Below are positions 52,769-62,177 of a stretch of DNA of 64,000 nucleotides, piece by piece. Position numbers and translations under genes: made by a program. Source of the DNA: UBA4810 sp002479215 (GTDB taxonomy: Bacteria; Desulfobacterota; Syntrophia; Syntrophales; Smithellaceae); the NCBI GenBank assembly GCA_049514435.1, contig JBEKVB010000005.1, forward strand, positions 1 to 64,000, given 5' to 3'. Each line of letters begins with the position of its first letter. Positions within the stretch are counted from its first letter, which is position 1. Below the pieces are notes generated by a model. It ran no database searches. It saw only the letters and a list, made by a program, of their open reading frames with translations, and had not been told where the DNA came from.

Positions 52769-53746
52769 ATGAAAATACTCAATACAGCCCCCATGTCCGC
52801 CGCCGGTTTGAAGAGCCTTATCGAAACCAAGGTTTCAGGAATACCGTTCAGAGTAGTGGACGTTCACAAATTTCCGGAGGATAAACTGGCGGAAGAAATT
52901 GCCGATGCGGACATACTCCTGGGAGACTTTACCGGCAATACGCCCATCACTCGCGGAGTTGCAAAGGCCGCCAAAAAGCTCAAGCTCATTCAACAACCGA
53001 GCGTGGGCTATAACCATATTGATATTAACGCCTGCAAGGAATTCGGTATACCTGTTGCTAATACTCCGGGAGCCAATGATATCGGTGTAGCCGAACACAC
53101 TATAATGCTGGCTTTGGCCTGTCTCAAGAACCTTCCTTTATACAATGCCAAAACTCATCAAGGGGAATGGCTCTTTACCCAGGCCCAAAGAACGGGAATT
53201 TTTGAGCTCAACGGCAAGACCTATGGCCTTATGGGAATGGGAAGAACGGCACGGGCAGTGGCCGAGAGGCTTGTACCCTTCGGGGTTAAGCTCCTTTACT
53301 ACGATATCATCCGGTTGAGCGCTGCAGACGAGAAGAAATACCATGCCGCTTATACCTCTATGGAGGAGATTCTGAAAACTGCCGACGTGGTGAGCCTCCA
53401 CCTGCCGCTCACTGCCGAGACCACGAAAATTATTGACGCGGCAAAACTAGCGCTGATGAAATCCACCGCGGTACTCATCAACGTGGGGCGCGGGGCGCTG
53501 GTGGATGAAGCGGCTTTGGCCGAGGTCTTGCGCGGCAAGAAAATCGCCTTTGCCGCTGTGGATGTATTTACTGAAGAGCCGCCGCCGGTGAATCACCCGC
53601 TCTTTGGTTTAGAAAATGTAATTTTAACCCCCCACCTGGCCGGTTCTATCAGGGAATCAGGAATGCGCATCATTAACATGTCGCTGGATAATTTGGGACG
53701 GGTGATGAAGGGTGAAAAACCTCTTTGGGTATTAAACGACAAATAA
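52769..53746 (+). CDS. D-isomer-specific 2-hydroxyacid dehydrogenase
   Basis: The protein has 325 residues. The NAD motif is GLMGMGRTARAVAERL (about residue 153 on). The catalytic Arg is in NVGRGALVDEAAL, Glu in VFTEEPP and His in LTPHLAGS. It interconverts 2-oxoacids and D-2-hydroxyacids (phosphoglycerate, glyoxylate or lactate class); the exact substrate is unclear. It is followed 21 bases later by the MaoC gene. AAGGA precedes ATG 52769. It could feed a 2-hydroxyacid towards the dehydratase complex encoded at 10-13 kb, but that link is speculative. Confidence 0.87.
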   Translation: MKILNTAPMSAAGLKSLIETKVSGIPFRVVDVHKFPEDKLAEEIADADILLGDFTGNTPITRGVAKAAKKLKLIQQPSVGYNHIDINACKEFGIPVANTPGANDIGVAEHTIMLALACLKNLPLYNAKTHQGEWLFTQAQRTGIFELNGKTYGLMGMGRTARAVAERLVPFGVKLLYYDIIRLSAADEKKYHAAYTSMEEILKTADVVSLHLPLTAETTKIIDAAKLALMKSTAVLINVGRGALVDEAALAEVLRGKKIAFAAVDVFTEEPPPVNHPLFGLENVILTPHLAGSIRESGMRIINMSLDNLGRVMKGEKPLWVLNDK

Positions 53747-53767
53747 ATCATAAAAGGAGAACTCAAA

Positions 53768-54226
53768 ATGTCTGAACTAATATCTGCGGAAAAACTAAAA
53801 AAAATGATCGGCCAGGAAAACGGCGTAAGCGATTGGGTGTTGATTGACCAGGATAGAATCAACCGGTTTGCCGATGCCACGGAAGACCATCAGTGGATCC
53901 ATGTGGATATTGAAAAAGCGAAAAAAGGACCCTTCGGCGGGCCTATAGGCCATGGTTTTTTAACGCTGTCTCTGATCCCTATATTCAGTAAATCGGCTAA
54001 ATATCTGCCGGAAGGCCTGAAGATGGGAGTTAATTACGGCCTGAACAAGGTACGCTTCATCAATCCCGTTCCTGTCGGTTCGCAGGTGCGCTCCCGGATG
54101 GTTATCTCCGCTGTTGAAGAAAAAGGGCCCGGCAGAATCCTTATGATCACTACCCACACAATTGAAATCAAGGGCCAGGATAAACCGGCATGCATAGCCG
54201 AAGCTTTATCCATGTTATTCTTCTAA
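53768..54226 (+). CDS. MaoC-like (R)-specific enoyl-CoA hydratase
   Basis: The protein has 152 residues, a single hot-dog domain. The hydratase-2 dyad lies in ADATEDHQWIHVD (Asp and His at about residues 37-47), followed by GPIGHGFLTLSLI. It hydrates or dehydrates short acyl-CoA. AAAGGAG precedes ATG 53768. It is co-transcribed with the hydroxyacid dehydrogenase and ends at the hairpin at 54234. Confidence 0.87.
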   Translation: MSELISAEKLKKMIGQENGVSDWVLIDQDRINRFADATEDHQWIHVDIEKAKKGPFGGPIGHGFLTLSLIPIFSKSAKYLPEGLKMGVNYGLNKVRFINPVPVGSQVRSRMVISAVEEKGPGRILMITTHTIEIKGQDKPACIAEALSMLFF

Positions 54227-54233
54227 AATAGAT

Positions 54234-54272
54234 TTAATACTCCCCAGCGGTGAATCCACGGGGGAGTATTAA
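54234..54272. terminator. Bidirectional terminator
   Basis: TTAATACTCCCC and GGGGAGTATTAA form a perfect 12-base stem with a 15-base loop between two convergent genes. The A/T-rich stem ends give T-rich tails in both directions. Confidence 0.85.
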
Positions 54273-54365
54273 ACATTGTTTTTGTAAATTATTGTCGCAG
54301 TAAATGTATCGGTTCCGGCCTCAACAGTCCGCTGCCGATTGTCTTTACGCGGCTCAGATTGATTT

Positions 54366-55550
54366 TCAGGAAAGCCTCTCGAAAATTGTGGCCAAGCCCT
54401 GACCGCCGCCGATACAAAGGGAGGCAATGCCGTATCTTCCGTTGCGCCGTTTTAATTCGTTGATGGCAAATATAGCTATGCGTGTTCCACTCATGCCGTT
54501 GGGATGACCGAAGGCGATAGCCCCGCCATTGGGGTTGAGTTTCTCCGGGTCAATTGCCTGTCCCTGTGCTGTCAGCTCTTTGACGCAAGCAATGACTTGG
54601 GCGGCAAAGGCCTCGTTGATTTCGATGACATCCATATCCGCCATCTTCAGTCCTGCCCGTTTCAGGGCTTTGGGCATCGCGTAAGCCGGACCGATTCCCA
54701 TAATTTTGGGATCAACGCCGGCCACGCCGCAGGTAACCCAGCGGGCCAGGGGTTTGTAACCGAGTTCTTTGGCTTTTTCCATGGTCATGACTAAAACGGC
54801 AGCAGCGGCGTCGTTGCGGCCGGACGAGGAGCCTGCCGTGACCGTTCCATCCTTTTTGAAGGCCGGTGGCAGGGCACGGAGCTTTTCCATGGTCGTCTCC
54901 CGGGGATGTTCATCCGTGTCAAAGACAATCTCGCCCTTTTTTTGCGGGACGGTGATGGGAATAATCTCATCCTTAAAATAACCCGCCTTTATTGCTTTTA
55001 ATGCCCGTTCCTGACTTCTCAGGCCGAAGACATCTTGTTCCTCGCGGGTGATCTTGTATTTAACGACGAGGTTTTCCGCGGTCATGCCCATGACCATCTG
55101 ATCTTCAGCTGTCGGTGCTGTCTCCCGCGGCAGGATTCTCGGGGGAGTCATGCTATAGGCTTCGCTGGCCCTGCCGATCATCCAGGGGCACTGGCTCCAG
55201 CTTTCCATGCCTCCGGCTATATAGATATCGCCCAAACCCGCCATAATCTGGGTGGCCGCGAAATTGATTGCCTGGAGTCCCGAAGAACATTGACGTTCCA
55301 CCGTGACACCAGGAAGGCTGTAAGGAAGCCCCGCTTTGAGAACAGCCCACCTCGCCGGGTTGTAAGCTGAATGCCAGGAATTGGAAAGTCCCATCACTAC
55401 GTCTTCAATGATATTAGGATCGATTCCGGTCTTATCTACGAGCCCTCTTAAGGCAAAAGCTCCCAATTCTTCCGGCCGGTAGCGCGCGATTGTTCCTCCC
55501 ATACGGCCGATTGCGGTTCGAACACCGCCGACAATGACAATTTCTTTCAT
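54366..55550 (-). CDS. Acetyl-CoA acetyltransferase / thiolase
   Basis: The protein has 394 residues. The nucleophile C88 lies in ERQCSSGLQAI, the C-terminal catalytic His in GGAIAFGHPNGMSG, and the second Cys in SLCIGGGQG. It forms or cleaves acetoacetyl-CoA or longer 3-ketoacyl-CoA. GHPNG replaces the more usual GHPLG. GGGAGGAG precedes ATG 55550. It is a single gene and no beta-oxidation partner is directly adjacent; the enoyl-CoA hydratase 1.6 kb away may cooperate. Confidence 0.93.
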   Translation of the reverse strand: MKEIVIVGGVRTAIGRMGGTIARYRPEELGAFALRGLVDKTGIDPNIIEDVVMGLSNSWHSAYNPARWAVLKAGLPYSLPGVTVERQCSSGLQAINFAATQIMAGLGDIYIAGGMESWSQCPWMIGRASEAYSMTPPRILPRETAPTAEDQMVMGMTAENLVVKYKITREEQDVFGLRSQERALKAIKAGYFKDEIIPITVPQKKGEIVFDTDEHPRETTMEKLRALPPAFKKDGTVTAGSSSGRNDAAAAVLVMTMEKAKELGYKPLARWVTCGVAGVDPKIMGIGPAYAMPKALKRAGLKMADMDVIEINEAFAAQVIACVKELTAQGQAIDPEKLNPNGGAIAFGHPNGMSGTRIAIFAINELKRRNGRYGIASLCIGGGQGLATIFERLS

Positions 55551-55691
55551 CTTTACTTCTCCTCCCTAGTCTATGATTTTAAGTTTTTTTATCCGTAATT
55601 ACATTTTGAAAATAAGGTGTCACTTAATCAAATAGTTTTAACAAATTTTATGTTCTTTTTTGAACTCGTCCGTAATCGATATACCTATCAT

Positions 55692-56858
55692 TTATACGAT
55701 CCTGTTGACTGCCGGAATACGCCGGAGGGCATAACAGAGCAGCCAGCTTGCCAGCAATGTTCCTGTAAAAACGATGCAGGCTTTCCCCAATGCCGGCAGG
55801 AAAACATTCAATAATGAAAATTGTATCCAGATCACGAATACATAATGAACGAGATAGATTGCATAGGCGTTATCGGCTAAATTGTCCATGACGCGAGTTC
55901 GTTTTTTCGCAAACCGCAGAAAAAAGGCGAGAAACCCGAATGCGGTCGCGCTGCAGCTAAGCACAACGGCGAGTCCATATATGCTTTGTCTCGCTGCCAG
56001 AGAAAGGCCGCTCGGTCGTTGAAAAAGCGCTACTTGAAGGACAACAACAACCAAAAAAATTGCCAATGCAGCTATAATCCAAAACTTCCAGCGTTTCGCC
56101 AGCAATTCCTCCTCACTGAGCAGACTGCGGTTAACGCAATGGACACCAACCACCACACCGGCAAAAAAATATACGGTGTAGTGAAGAAATCGGCTGGCCT
56201 GAAATACGAGTGGACCGCCGAGAGAAATCCATAGCCCGTTGCCAAATATAAGTAACGACGGAATATAGACGATTGCACTGGCTGCGACAAGTACCGCATA
56301 GAACAGACCGGGTCGCTTTACCGCTACTGCCGAGCGCTGGGAGAGAGAAATTAACAAGTCGGGTTTATACCTATGCAGTAATGCTGCGCCAAAATCAAAC
56401 AACAGCAGCATCCATATAAACCATAATGGTCCTACGGGCCATTGATTAGTTACGATACCTTGCCACCAGTAAGCCCAATAGCTTCCGCCTTTGCCTGTCA
56501 TTAAATATGAGGGGTAGAACGCCAGAGGCATTAGGAAGACAACGATCAGAATAAAGGGGATGCCCAGCTTCATGGCGCGACTGCGCAAGAACTGGGTTGT
56601 ACCTTTGCGGACAATACTGGACCAGACAAAGAGACCTGATATAAAAAACAGCAAGGACATAAAAAAGACATCATTGAACAAGATGAATAAATCGAATCCT
56701 AACCATCGGTTCACATCGACTATTGGAGCGGTGGAGAGAAGATAATTAACCGGATCAAACCGCGCATACCCAGTATAGGCAAGGCAGGAATGATGGGCAA
56801 CAACCATCACTATGATGAAGGTTCTTAAATAATCAAGGCCAATATGATGTTTTGTCAT
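55692..56858 (-). CDS. Acyltransferase-3 family membrane protein
   Basis: The protein has 388 residues from ATG 56858. The first helix LDYLRTFIIVMVVAHHSCLAY carries the family's conserved early Arg and His, and about ten membrane helices follow. Members O-acetylate or succinylate cell-surface sugars, glucans or antibiotics. The target is unknown and no sugar genes lie nearby. It is followed downstream by the thiolase on the same strand after 141 bases. Confidence 0.82.
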   Translation of the reverse strand: MTKHHIGLDYLRTFIIVMVVAHHSCLAYTGYARFDPVNYLLSTAPIVDVNRWLGFDLFILFNDVFFMSLLFFISGLFVWSSIVRKGTTQFLRSRAMKLGIPFILIVVFLMPLAFYPSYLMTGKGGSYWAYWWQGIVTNQWPVGPLWFIWMLLLFDFGAALLHRYKPDLLISLSQRSAVAVKRPGLFYAVLVAASAIVYIPSLLIFGNGLWISLGGPLVFQASRFLHYTVYFFAGVVVGVHCVNRSLLSEEELLAKRWKFWIIAALAIFLVVVVLQVALFQRPSGLSLAARQSIYGLAVVLSCSATAFGFLAFFLRFAKKRTRVMDNLADNAYAIYLVHYVFVIWIQFSLLNVFLPALGKACIVFTGTLLASWLLCYALRRIPAVNRIV

Positions 56859-56956
56859 TATTATCTCTTGATGCGTAGGTCTCAATTTTTATTAAGTGAA
56901 TAAAAGTTGCTCGGAATTTATCAGGAAAATCACGGGTATGAGTCTCAAACAAGCTG

Positions 56957-57151
56957 CGGAATATCATACCCTCCGCTTCGCGGGATAATTCGACCTGCAA
57001 GCTTCAGCGCACTTTGTTTCTGAAGCTTGGGTCTCATTACAACTTATCAATTTCCCTACACTTCGCTATGGAAATTGGAGTTTCACGAATTAAACGCGAA
57101 TGAATAACGCACACAACCTCCGTTCCCTCTTTTTCGGGAGAGAACGGAGGT
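56957..57151. repeat. Cluster of intergenic hairpins, the last a probable terminator
   Basis: Three clean inverted repeats follow one another: CAAGCTTCAG/CTGAAGCTTG (56998-57029), CAATTTCC/GGAAATTG (57048-57077, loop containing CTTCGC) and ACCTCCGTTC/GAACGGAGGT (57116-57151). The third lies just beyond the stop of the minus-strand enoyl-CoA hydratase and may terminate it. A less regular CCGCTTCGCGG hairpin lies at about 56972-56982. No gene is seen in 56859-57189. Confidence 0.5.
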
Positions 57152-57189
57152 GTAAAAGTAGAGCAATCTACTCCAACAATTGCCTGCCG

Positions 57190-57957
57190 CTATTCTCCCT
57201 TGAATACCGGTTCGCGCTTTTCAAAAAATGCGGTAAATCCTTCTGTAGCATCTTTACTCTTGCCCAACTTGCTTGACCACTCCCGATCAACGCGCAGACC
57301 TTCTTCCAGGCCTTTTTCTAGCCCCACACTCATTCCTTGCAGTGTCGCGTTTACGGCAAGCGGCGCCCTCTTGGATAGTGCTATTGCATAAGCCATGGTT
57401 TCTTTCATTAAAGCGGCAGCAGGAAAAACCTTGTCCACCAGGCCGATGGCCAGTGCTTCCTGCGCTGTAAGCCTTTTACTGAAAAGAATCATATCCAATG
57501 CCTTGGACTTGCCCAAAATCCTCGGCAGGCGCTGTATGCCGCCCCAGCCGGGCGTGATGCCGAGATTTACTTCCGGGCATCCAATAAGGGCTTTGGGATT
57601 GTCCGTCATGAAGCGGAAATGGCAGACCATAGCTATTTCGCATCCGCCGCCTAGAGCGTAACCGTTTATAGCCGCAATGAAGGGTTTAGTGGAACGTTCG
57701 ATCCGGTTTAGAACATCGTTGCCGTTTGGCCCCTTCGTAATGTTGGCGATGTCGCTTACGTCCATTCCGGCACAGAAGCCTTTCTCTCCGGCGCCGGTAA
57801 TTATCACAACCCTGGTATCCTTGCTGTTCTCCAGTTCAGTGATAGCCTGGTTCAGTTCTTCGCGAATGCCGAGGTTTACAGAGTTTGTCGGCGGACGGTT
57901 GAGTGTGATGGTGCTTATGAAATCCTTCGTTGACACGATAATATTATTATAGCCCAT
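57190..57957 (-). CDS. Enoyl-CoA hydratase/isomerase family protein
   Basis: The protein has 255 residues. The oxyanion segment is ITGAGEKGFCAGMDVSDI; the two catalytic glutamates fit GYALGGGCEIAM and IGCPEVNLGITPGWGG. It is a crotonase-type enzyme hydrating 2-enoyl-CoA. CAGGAGGATAC precedes ATG 57957, and a candidate promoter is at 57993-58022. It is monocistronic. Confidence 0.92.
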   Translation of the reverse strand: MGYNNIIVSTKDFISTITLNRPPTNSVNLGIREELNQAITELENSKDTRVVIITGAGEKGFCAGMDVSDIANITKGPNGNDVLNRIERSTKPFIAAINGYALGGGCEIAMVCHFRFMTDNPKALIGCPEVNLGITPGWGGIQRLPRILGKSKALDMILFSKRLTAQEALAIGLVDKVFPAAALMKETMAYAIALSKRAPLAVNATLQGMSVGLEKGLEEGLRVDREWSSKLGKSKDATEGFTAFFEKREPVFKGE

Positions 57958-57992
57958 ATGTATCCTCCTGTGGTTTTTTTACGATAATGCTT

Positions 57993-58022
57993 ATTCTTTA
58001 ACAAAAATAAAAAACCTGTCAA
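57993..58022 (-). promoter_or_regulatory. Candidate sigma-70 promoter for the enoyl-CoA hydratase
   Basis: On the minus strand TTGACA (58022-58017) is followed after 18 bases by AAGAAT (4/6). It lies about 35 bases before the start codon. Confidence 0.4.
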
Positions 58023-58143
58023 GCAGATAAACGAGAATATTACAAGAAAAATAATAAGCCATATCTTTATTTACAGAGCCAGTTTACTGATGCGTGGTAT
58101 CATGTGATGAACCGCGGGCGGAATATTTCAATGGCCATGAATA

Positions 58144-59856
58144 TTACTTAATCTTTTCGGGTTTCACCGCACATTCATTCTTATTGGTATTCTGTTCAAA
58201 GTACTCTTTGATCTTCAGCCGGATAGTTTCGGGAGTCTTGATGCCGATGTCTTTGATCCGGCTTTCATATTTCTTGAATGAACGGGTATGCTGCGACGTA
58301 TTGATGAATATCTGGAAATAGGAACGAATGCTTCCCTCAATCTCTGTCCTGAATTCCATGTCCTGATTTAACAAATCCTCCACCGGAGCGATGAAGCGAT
58401 AGTTGATAGGCCGGCAGATGGCGCGATAAGCAACAAAGCGCATGGTCATCTCATCTTCATAATTTTTTTCCCTGATGGATTTCTCCACAACATTAAGATC
58501 AATGGCGTCCAAAATCTGGAAGGCATATTGGGGGCTTAAAATCTTCTCAATGATTTTCTCGGCATTTTTATATTGCTCGCAGGAATTGATGCCTCCTTCA
58601 AAATCAGGATCACACCGGACATAGACCACAAAATCGATATCGGAAGTGTTTTCGCAAAGCCCCATATTTGTGGAACCCATGACATCCATTGCTATATCAT
58701 CGTGAATTCCTTCTTCGATTAGATGGGCAATCTGTTCGAGCTTGCTCAAGCGTTCTTCTGTTTCTTCAGTCTGGAACATGCGGTAGAATTGTTTGATCTC
58801 ATTGTAGAGTTGTACTTCAGGGATGTGCGAGTATTTCTCGGTTTTTGAATCGAAGTTCTCGCCCTGCTTGAGGGCTTTGTAGCGCTCGTTATCGACGATT
58901 GTTTCCTGCCGGTGTCCTGATTTTTGAGGATTGTAATCGGCAATGTCATGGATGCGGTCTTCTACAAGCTTCTTGAAGATGATTTTAGAAACATGCCTGC
59001 CTTCCATTTCGATGGTGTAGAAAAAGCCGCCTTCGGCAACGCCGCCGGTCAGGGTTGTTACTTCCCCGAAATTAGATGGATTGAGGTAGATGGTCTCCTC
59101 GCTGATCTGGAATCCCCAATCCATATGGACATGGCCGGTCAGACACAAAAGGACGGGATTGTTATCGCAGTAATAGCGCAGAGCCGATGAGCCGGAGGTT
59201 CCGAACTGATATATCCGGTCATGAATCCCATGTGCCGGTTGATGGCTTACAATTATATCAGGCTTTATAGCTTTGAAAAAATTATACATTTCGTTGTGGC
59301 CGCTTTCAACATCCGCACTTCCTCCATAAGGCACTACGTAACGTTCAGGAATCCCCGGAGTCCAGATGTTGGCTCCACCATAGCCGGCAACCTTTAAGCC
59401 GCGCATGTCATGCCAGCGCAGGTGGAGGTCGCGTTCATGGAGCGACGTATATTTCAAATCCATGTCATAATTGCCGGGCAAGGCAAATATCTGGGACTTT
59501 TGTTTCATTGCCAGAATATTCTCCAAAACCTTGTATTTTTGTTGAAGGACCCGGCGAGCGCGAATTGTGTACTGCTGATATTTTGTACCTTTTTCTTCAA
59601 TCTCTTCAGAAATGTTAGGTGTATTGAGCAACTCATCCACAAAATCTTCGATGACCATACTTTCTTTTTGCATTCTAACACGCAAGCCGTGAAAATAGGA
59701 CTGAAGCTCATGGTAATTGATGGCTGTACTCATGTTGTAGAAAGGAATATCGATGAGATCACCGGCAATGATATAGACATCCGCCACTGTTTCGGACAAC
59801 AAAGTCTTAACACGGTCAAAGGCGCCGTGAATATCGGCCACATAAATGATTCTCAT
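58144..59856 (-). CDS. Metallophosphoesterase fused to a nucleotidyltransferase-like domain
   Basis: The protein has 570 residues. The N-terminal calcineurin-like domain has every metal motif: D8-x-H10 (YVADIHGAF), G-D33 (IIAGDLID), GNYD (N129), H205 (VSHQPAHG) and H242/H244 (TGHVHMDWG). A linker (about 300-380) follows. Then GSTNMG...SDIDFVVY (G394, S395, D406, D408) is a polymerase-beta-type nucleotidyltransferase motif, with a helical C-terminus. The pairing suggests that one half makes and the other removes a nucleotide-type modification or second messenger, but that is inference. It is a single gene with no partner on the same strand. Confidence 0.75.
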   Translation of the reverse strand: MRIIYVADIHGAFDRVKTLLSETVADVYIIAGDLIDIPFYNMSTAINYHELQSYFHGLRVRMQKESMVIEDFVDELLNTPNISEEIEEKGTKYQQYTIRARRVLQQKYKVLENILAMKQKSQIFALPGNYDMDLKYTSLHERDLHLRWHDMRGLKVAGYGGANIWTPGIPERYVVPYGGSADVESGHNEMYNFFKAIKPDIIVSHQPAHGIHDRIYQFGTSGSSALRYYCDNNPVLLCLTGHVHMDWGFQISEETIYLNPSNFGEVTTLTGGVAEGGFFYTIEMEGRHVSKIIFKKLVEDRIHDIADYNPQKSGHRQETIVDNERYKALKQGENFDSKTEKYSHIPEVQLYNEIKQFYRMFQTEETEERLSKLEQIAHLIEEGIHDDIAMDVMGSTNMGLCENTSDIDFVVYVRCDPDFEGGINSCEQYKNAEKIIEKILSPQYAFQILDAIDLNVVEKSIREKNYEDEMTMRFVAYRAICRPINYRFIAPVEDLLNQDMEFRTEIEGSIRSYFQIFINTSQHTRSFKKYESRIKDIGIKTPETIRLKIKEYFEQNTNKNECAVKPEKIK

Positions 59857-60031
59857 ATTTGAATACTTGACTCCCGTTTCTAGGCTTCTTGATTCCTAAT
59901 ATAGCAACTAGTAATAAAATTTAAAAGGGGTATAACCTCCGGCTAAATAATAACACAGTTTCAGCAATTCAGCGCTGAGAAAATAACATCTGCTTTTAAG
60001 TAATAATGATTATCTCGTAGCCCATCCCGCC

Positions 60032-60060
60032 TTGACAAACAACAACGACGCCAATATAAT
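60032..60060 (+). promoter_or_regulatory. Perfect-consensus sigma-70 promoter
   Basis: TTGACA (60032-60037), exactly 17 bases, then TATAAT (60055-60060), 50 bases before the DUF1003 start codon. Both hexamers match the consensus fully, so strong constitutive transcription of the DUF1003-antiporter pair is expected. Confidence 0.8.
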
Positions 60061-60110
60061 CCGCAATCAAAAAAGAGATTTATATCCACGACGATAAAAG
60101 GGAGGTATAA

Positions 60111-60563
60111 ATGAACGCTTCAGTTGATCCTGAAACCTGGCATGGGAAACACCGGGAAACCCTGACCCTCGGCCAAGTGCTGGCCGACAAGCTCACGGTT
60201 GGCATGGGGTCATGGACTTACATCATTTTTCAGACAATCCTGATTATAATCTGGATAATTCTAAATATCATCGGCTGGATTTATCACTGGGACCCTTATC
60301 CTTTCATTTTGCTGAATCTGCTTTTCTCTGTCCTGGCGGCTTATGCGGCGCCGGTTATTATGATGGCACAAAACCGGCAGGCGGAACGTGACCGGTATCA
60401 AGCGTCCGAGGATTACAGAACCAATATTGAAGCCAAGAAAGAGATAGAAGAACTGCAAGTTGCTCTTACGCGTATCGAGGACCACAAGCTAACCGAAATT
60501 TTAAAGGTGCTGAATATCCTGCATGCAGCAAGGGCGGGGGGAAAAGAGCATACCACTATTTAA
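60111..60563 (+). CDS. DUF1003 family membrane protein
   Basis: The protein has 150 residues. The family core is visible: ADKLTVGMGSWTYIIFQTIL, two membrane helices (about 38-55 and 62-80) and the conserved AAPVIMMAQNRQAERDR turn, then a charged coiled-coil-like tail (EAKKEIEELQVALTRIEDHK). The function is unknown for the family. GGGAGG precedes ATG 60111. It is followed by an Na+/H+ antiporter gene on the same transcript. Confidence 0.9.
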   Translation: MNASVDPETWHGKHRETLTLGQVLADKLTVGMGSWTYIIFQTILIIIWIILNIIGWIYHWDPYPFILLNLLFSVLAAYAAPVIMMAQNRQAERDRYQASEDYRTNIEAKKEIEELQVALTRIEDHKLTEILKVLNILHAARAGGKEHTTI

Positions 60564-60600
60564 AATAGGTCTAGCCGAAAATCGACCTGTTAAGGGAATA

Positions 60601-62070
60601 TTGCATTTGGAAATTTTAAATAGATTATCAAAACAATCCATATATTTTTTGTTCGCAGCATTAACTTCCACACTCCTTATTCCGGCCAGTGTTTTTGCCG
60701 GCACATTAATAGGAAACTTAAAGCCCGGCGATCTTGGCACAATATTGCCTCTTTGGTCAGTATTGCCCTTTGCCGGTATTCTGCTTTCCATAGCATTGAT
60801 TCCGTTATTTGCGCCTCATTTTTGGGATCATCATTTCCCTAAGGTTTCGGCATTCTGGGCTTTGGTCCTGGCCATTCCCTTTTTGTATTTTTTCCGTGAA
60901 GTTGCCGTTCATGAAATAGCTCATATTATCATCATCGACTACATTCCTTTTATTCTTCTGTTGTGGGCTTTATTTACCGTCTCGGGTGGTATTTATGTCC
61001 AGGGCACTTTGAAAGGAACGCCTGCTGTTAATGCCGTTATACTGCTCAGCGGCACAATACTGGCTTCCATCATCGGGACTACCGGCGCCTCCATGTTACT
61101 GATCAGGCCAATATTGCGCTCCAATGCCTGGCGTCAGCATAAGGTTCACACGGTAGTTTTTTTTATTTTTCTGGTCAGCAATATCGGCGGCGCGCTGACA
61201 CCGCTGGGCGATCCGCCCTTATTTCTCGGCTTTTTGCACGGAGTGCCTTTTTTCTGGACTTTGAATATTCTCCCGGAGATGGCGTTTGCTTCTGTTATCC
61301 TGCTGATGCTATATTTTATTCTGGATTCGTACTACTATTATAAAAAGGAGGATAAATCCGCACTCCAGAGTTCGGAGTCTGAACCTCTAAGAATTCAGGG
61401 AGCTCAAAATTTTATTTTCCTGGCGGGCATAATTGCCGCCGTCTTATTTAGCAGAATGGTTAAACTGAGCGAAGTAAATATTTTCGGCATTCATCAATCC
61501 ATCGAAAATTTGATCAAGGATGCCATCTTAATTGTTATGGGATTTTTATCCCTTATCTTTACCAAGCCGGAAGTCAGACAGGGCAATGAGTTTAGCTGGG
61601 CTCCCATATTAGAAGTGGCTTATCTTTTTGCGGGCATTTTTATGACCATCATACCGGCGCTGGCTATTCTGAAAGCAGGCGAAAATGGAGCGTTAGCCTG
61701 GCTAATAAAATCAATAAACGCACCGGCACACTATTTCTGGGCTACGGGAGCTCTTTCCAGTTTTCTGGATAATGCTCCCACCTATTTGACCTTTTTTAAC
61801 AGCGTGCTCGGCAAGTTTTACCCGGATATGCCGGAAGCTCAGGCCGTTGCCCGGCTGATTGTGGAAAAAATTCCATATCTCGCGGCCATATCCGCAGGAG
61901 CAGTCTTCATGGGGGCAAATACTTATATCGGTAATGCGCCCAATTTTATGGTTAAGTCTATAGCCGAAGAAGCAGGTGTAAAAATGCCCAGCTTCTTTGG
62001 TTATATGTTCAAATATTCCATTCCTATTTTAGTTGTCTTATTTATTGTTGTGACATTTATCTTCTTTTAA
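60601..62070 (+). CDS. NhaD-type Na+/H+ antiporter
   Basis: The protein has about 489 residues from TTG 60601 (AAGGG four to five bases upstream). An ATG at 60523, overlapping DUF1003 by 41 bases with no ribosome-binding site, would add 26 residues. A signal-like first helix is followed by about 12 membrane segments. The NhaD/citMHS features are IIGTTGASMLLIRPILRSN, SNIGGALTPLGDPPLFLGFL and ALSSFLDNAPTYLTFF. It exports Na+ for H+ across the inner membrane, helping pH and sodium homeostasis in an organism living on a small ion gradient. Confidence 0.87.
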   Translation: MHLEILNRLSKQSIYFLFAALTSTLLIPASVFAGTLIGNLKPGDLGTILPLWSVLPFAGILLSIALIPLFAPHFWDHHFPKVSAFWALVLAIPFLYFFREVAVHEIAHIIIIDYIPFILLLWALFTVSGGIYVQGTLKGTPAVNAVILLSGTILASIIGTTGASMLLIRPILRSNAWRQHKVHTVVFFIFLVSNIGGALTPLGDPPLFLGFLHGVPFFWTLNILPEMAFASVILLMLYFILDSYYYYKKEDKSALQSSESEPLRIQGAQNFIFLAGIIAAVLFSRMVKLSEVNIFGIHQSIENLIKDAILIVMGFLSLIFTKPEVRQGNEFSWAPILEVAYLFAGIFMTIIPALAILKAGENGALAWLIKSINAPAHYFWATGALSSFLDNAPTYLTFFNSVLGKFYPDMPEAQAVARLIVEKIPYLAAISAGAVFMGANTYIGNAPNFMVKSIAEEAGVKMPSFFGYMFKYSIPILVVLFIVVTFIFF

Positions 62071-62177
62071 TATTTGCCACAAATCGCGCGCAAAATAAAT
62101 ATTCCTTGAAGATACCCGGGAAAGCGGATATAGACCTCGTAACTTTACGTAAGTATGTTTGTTTGAAGGAGTAAAAA

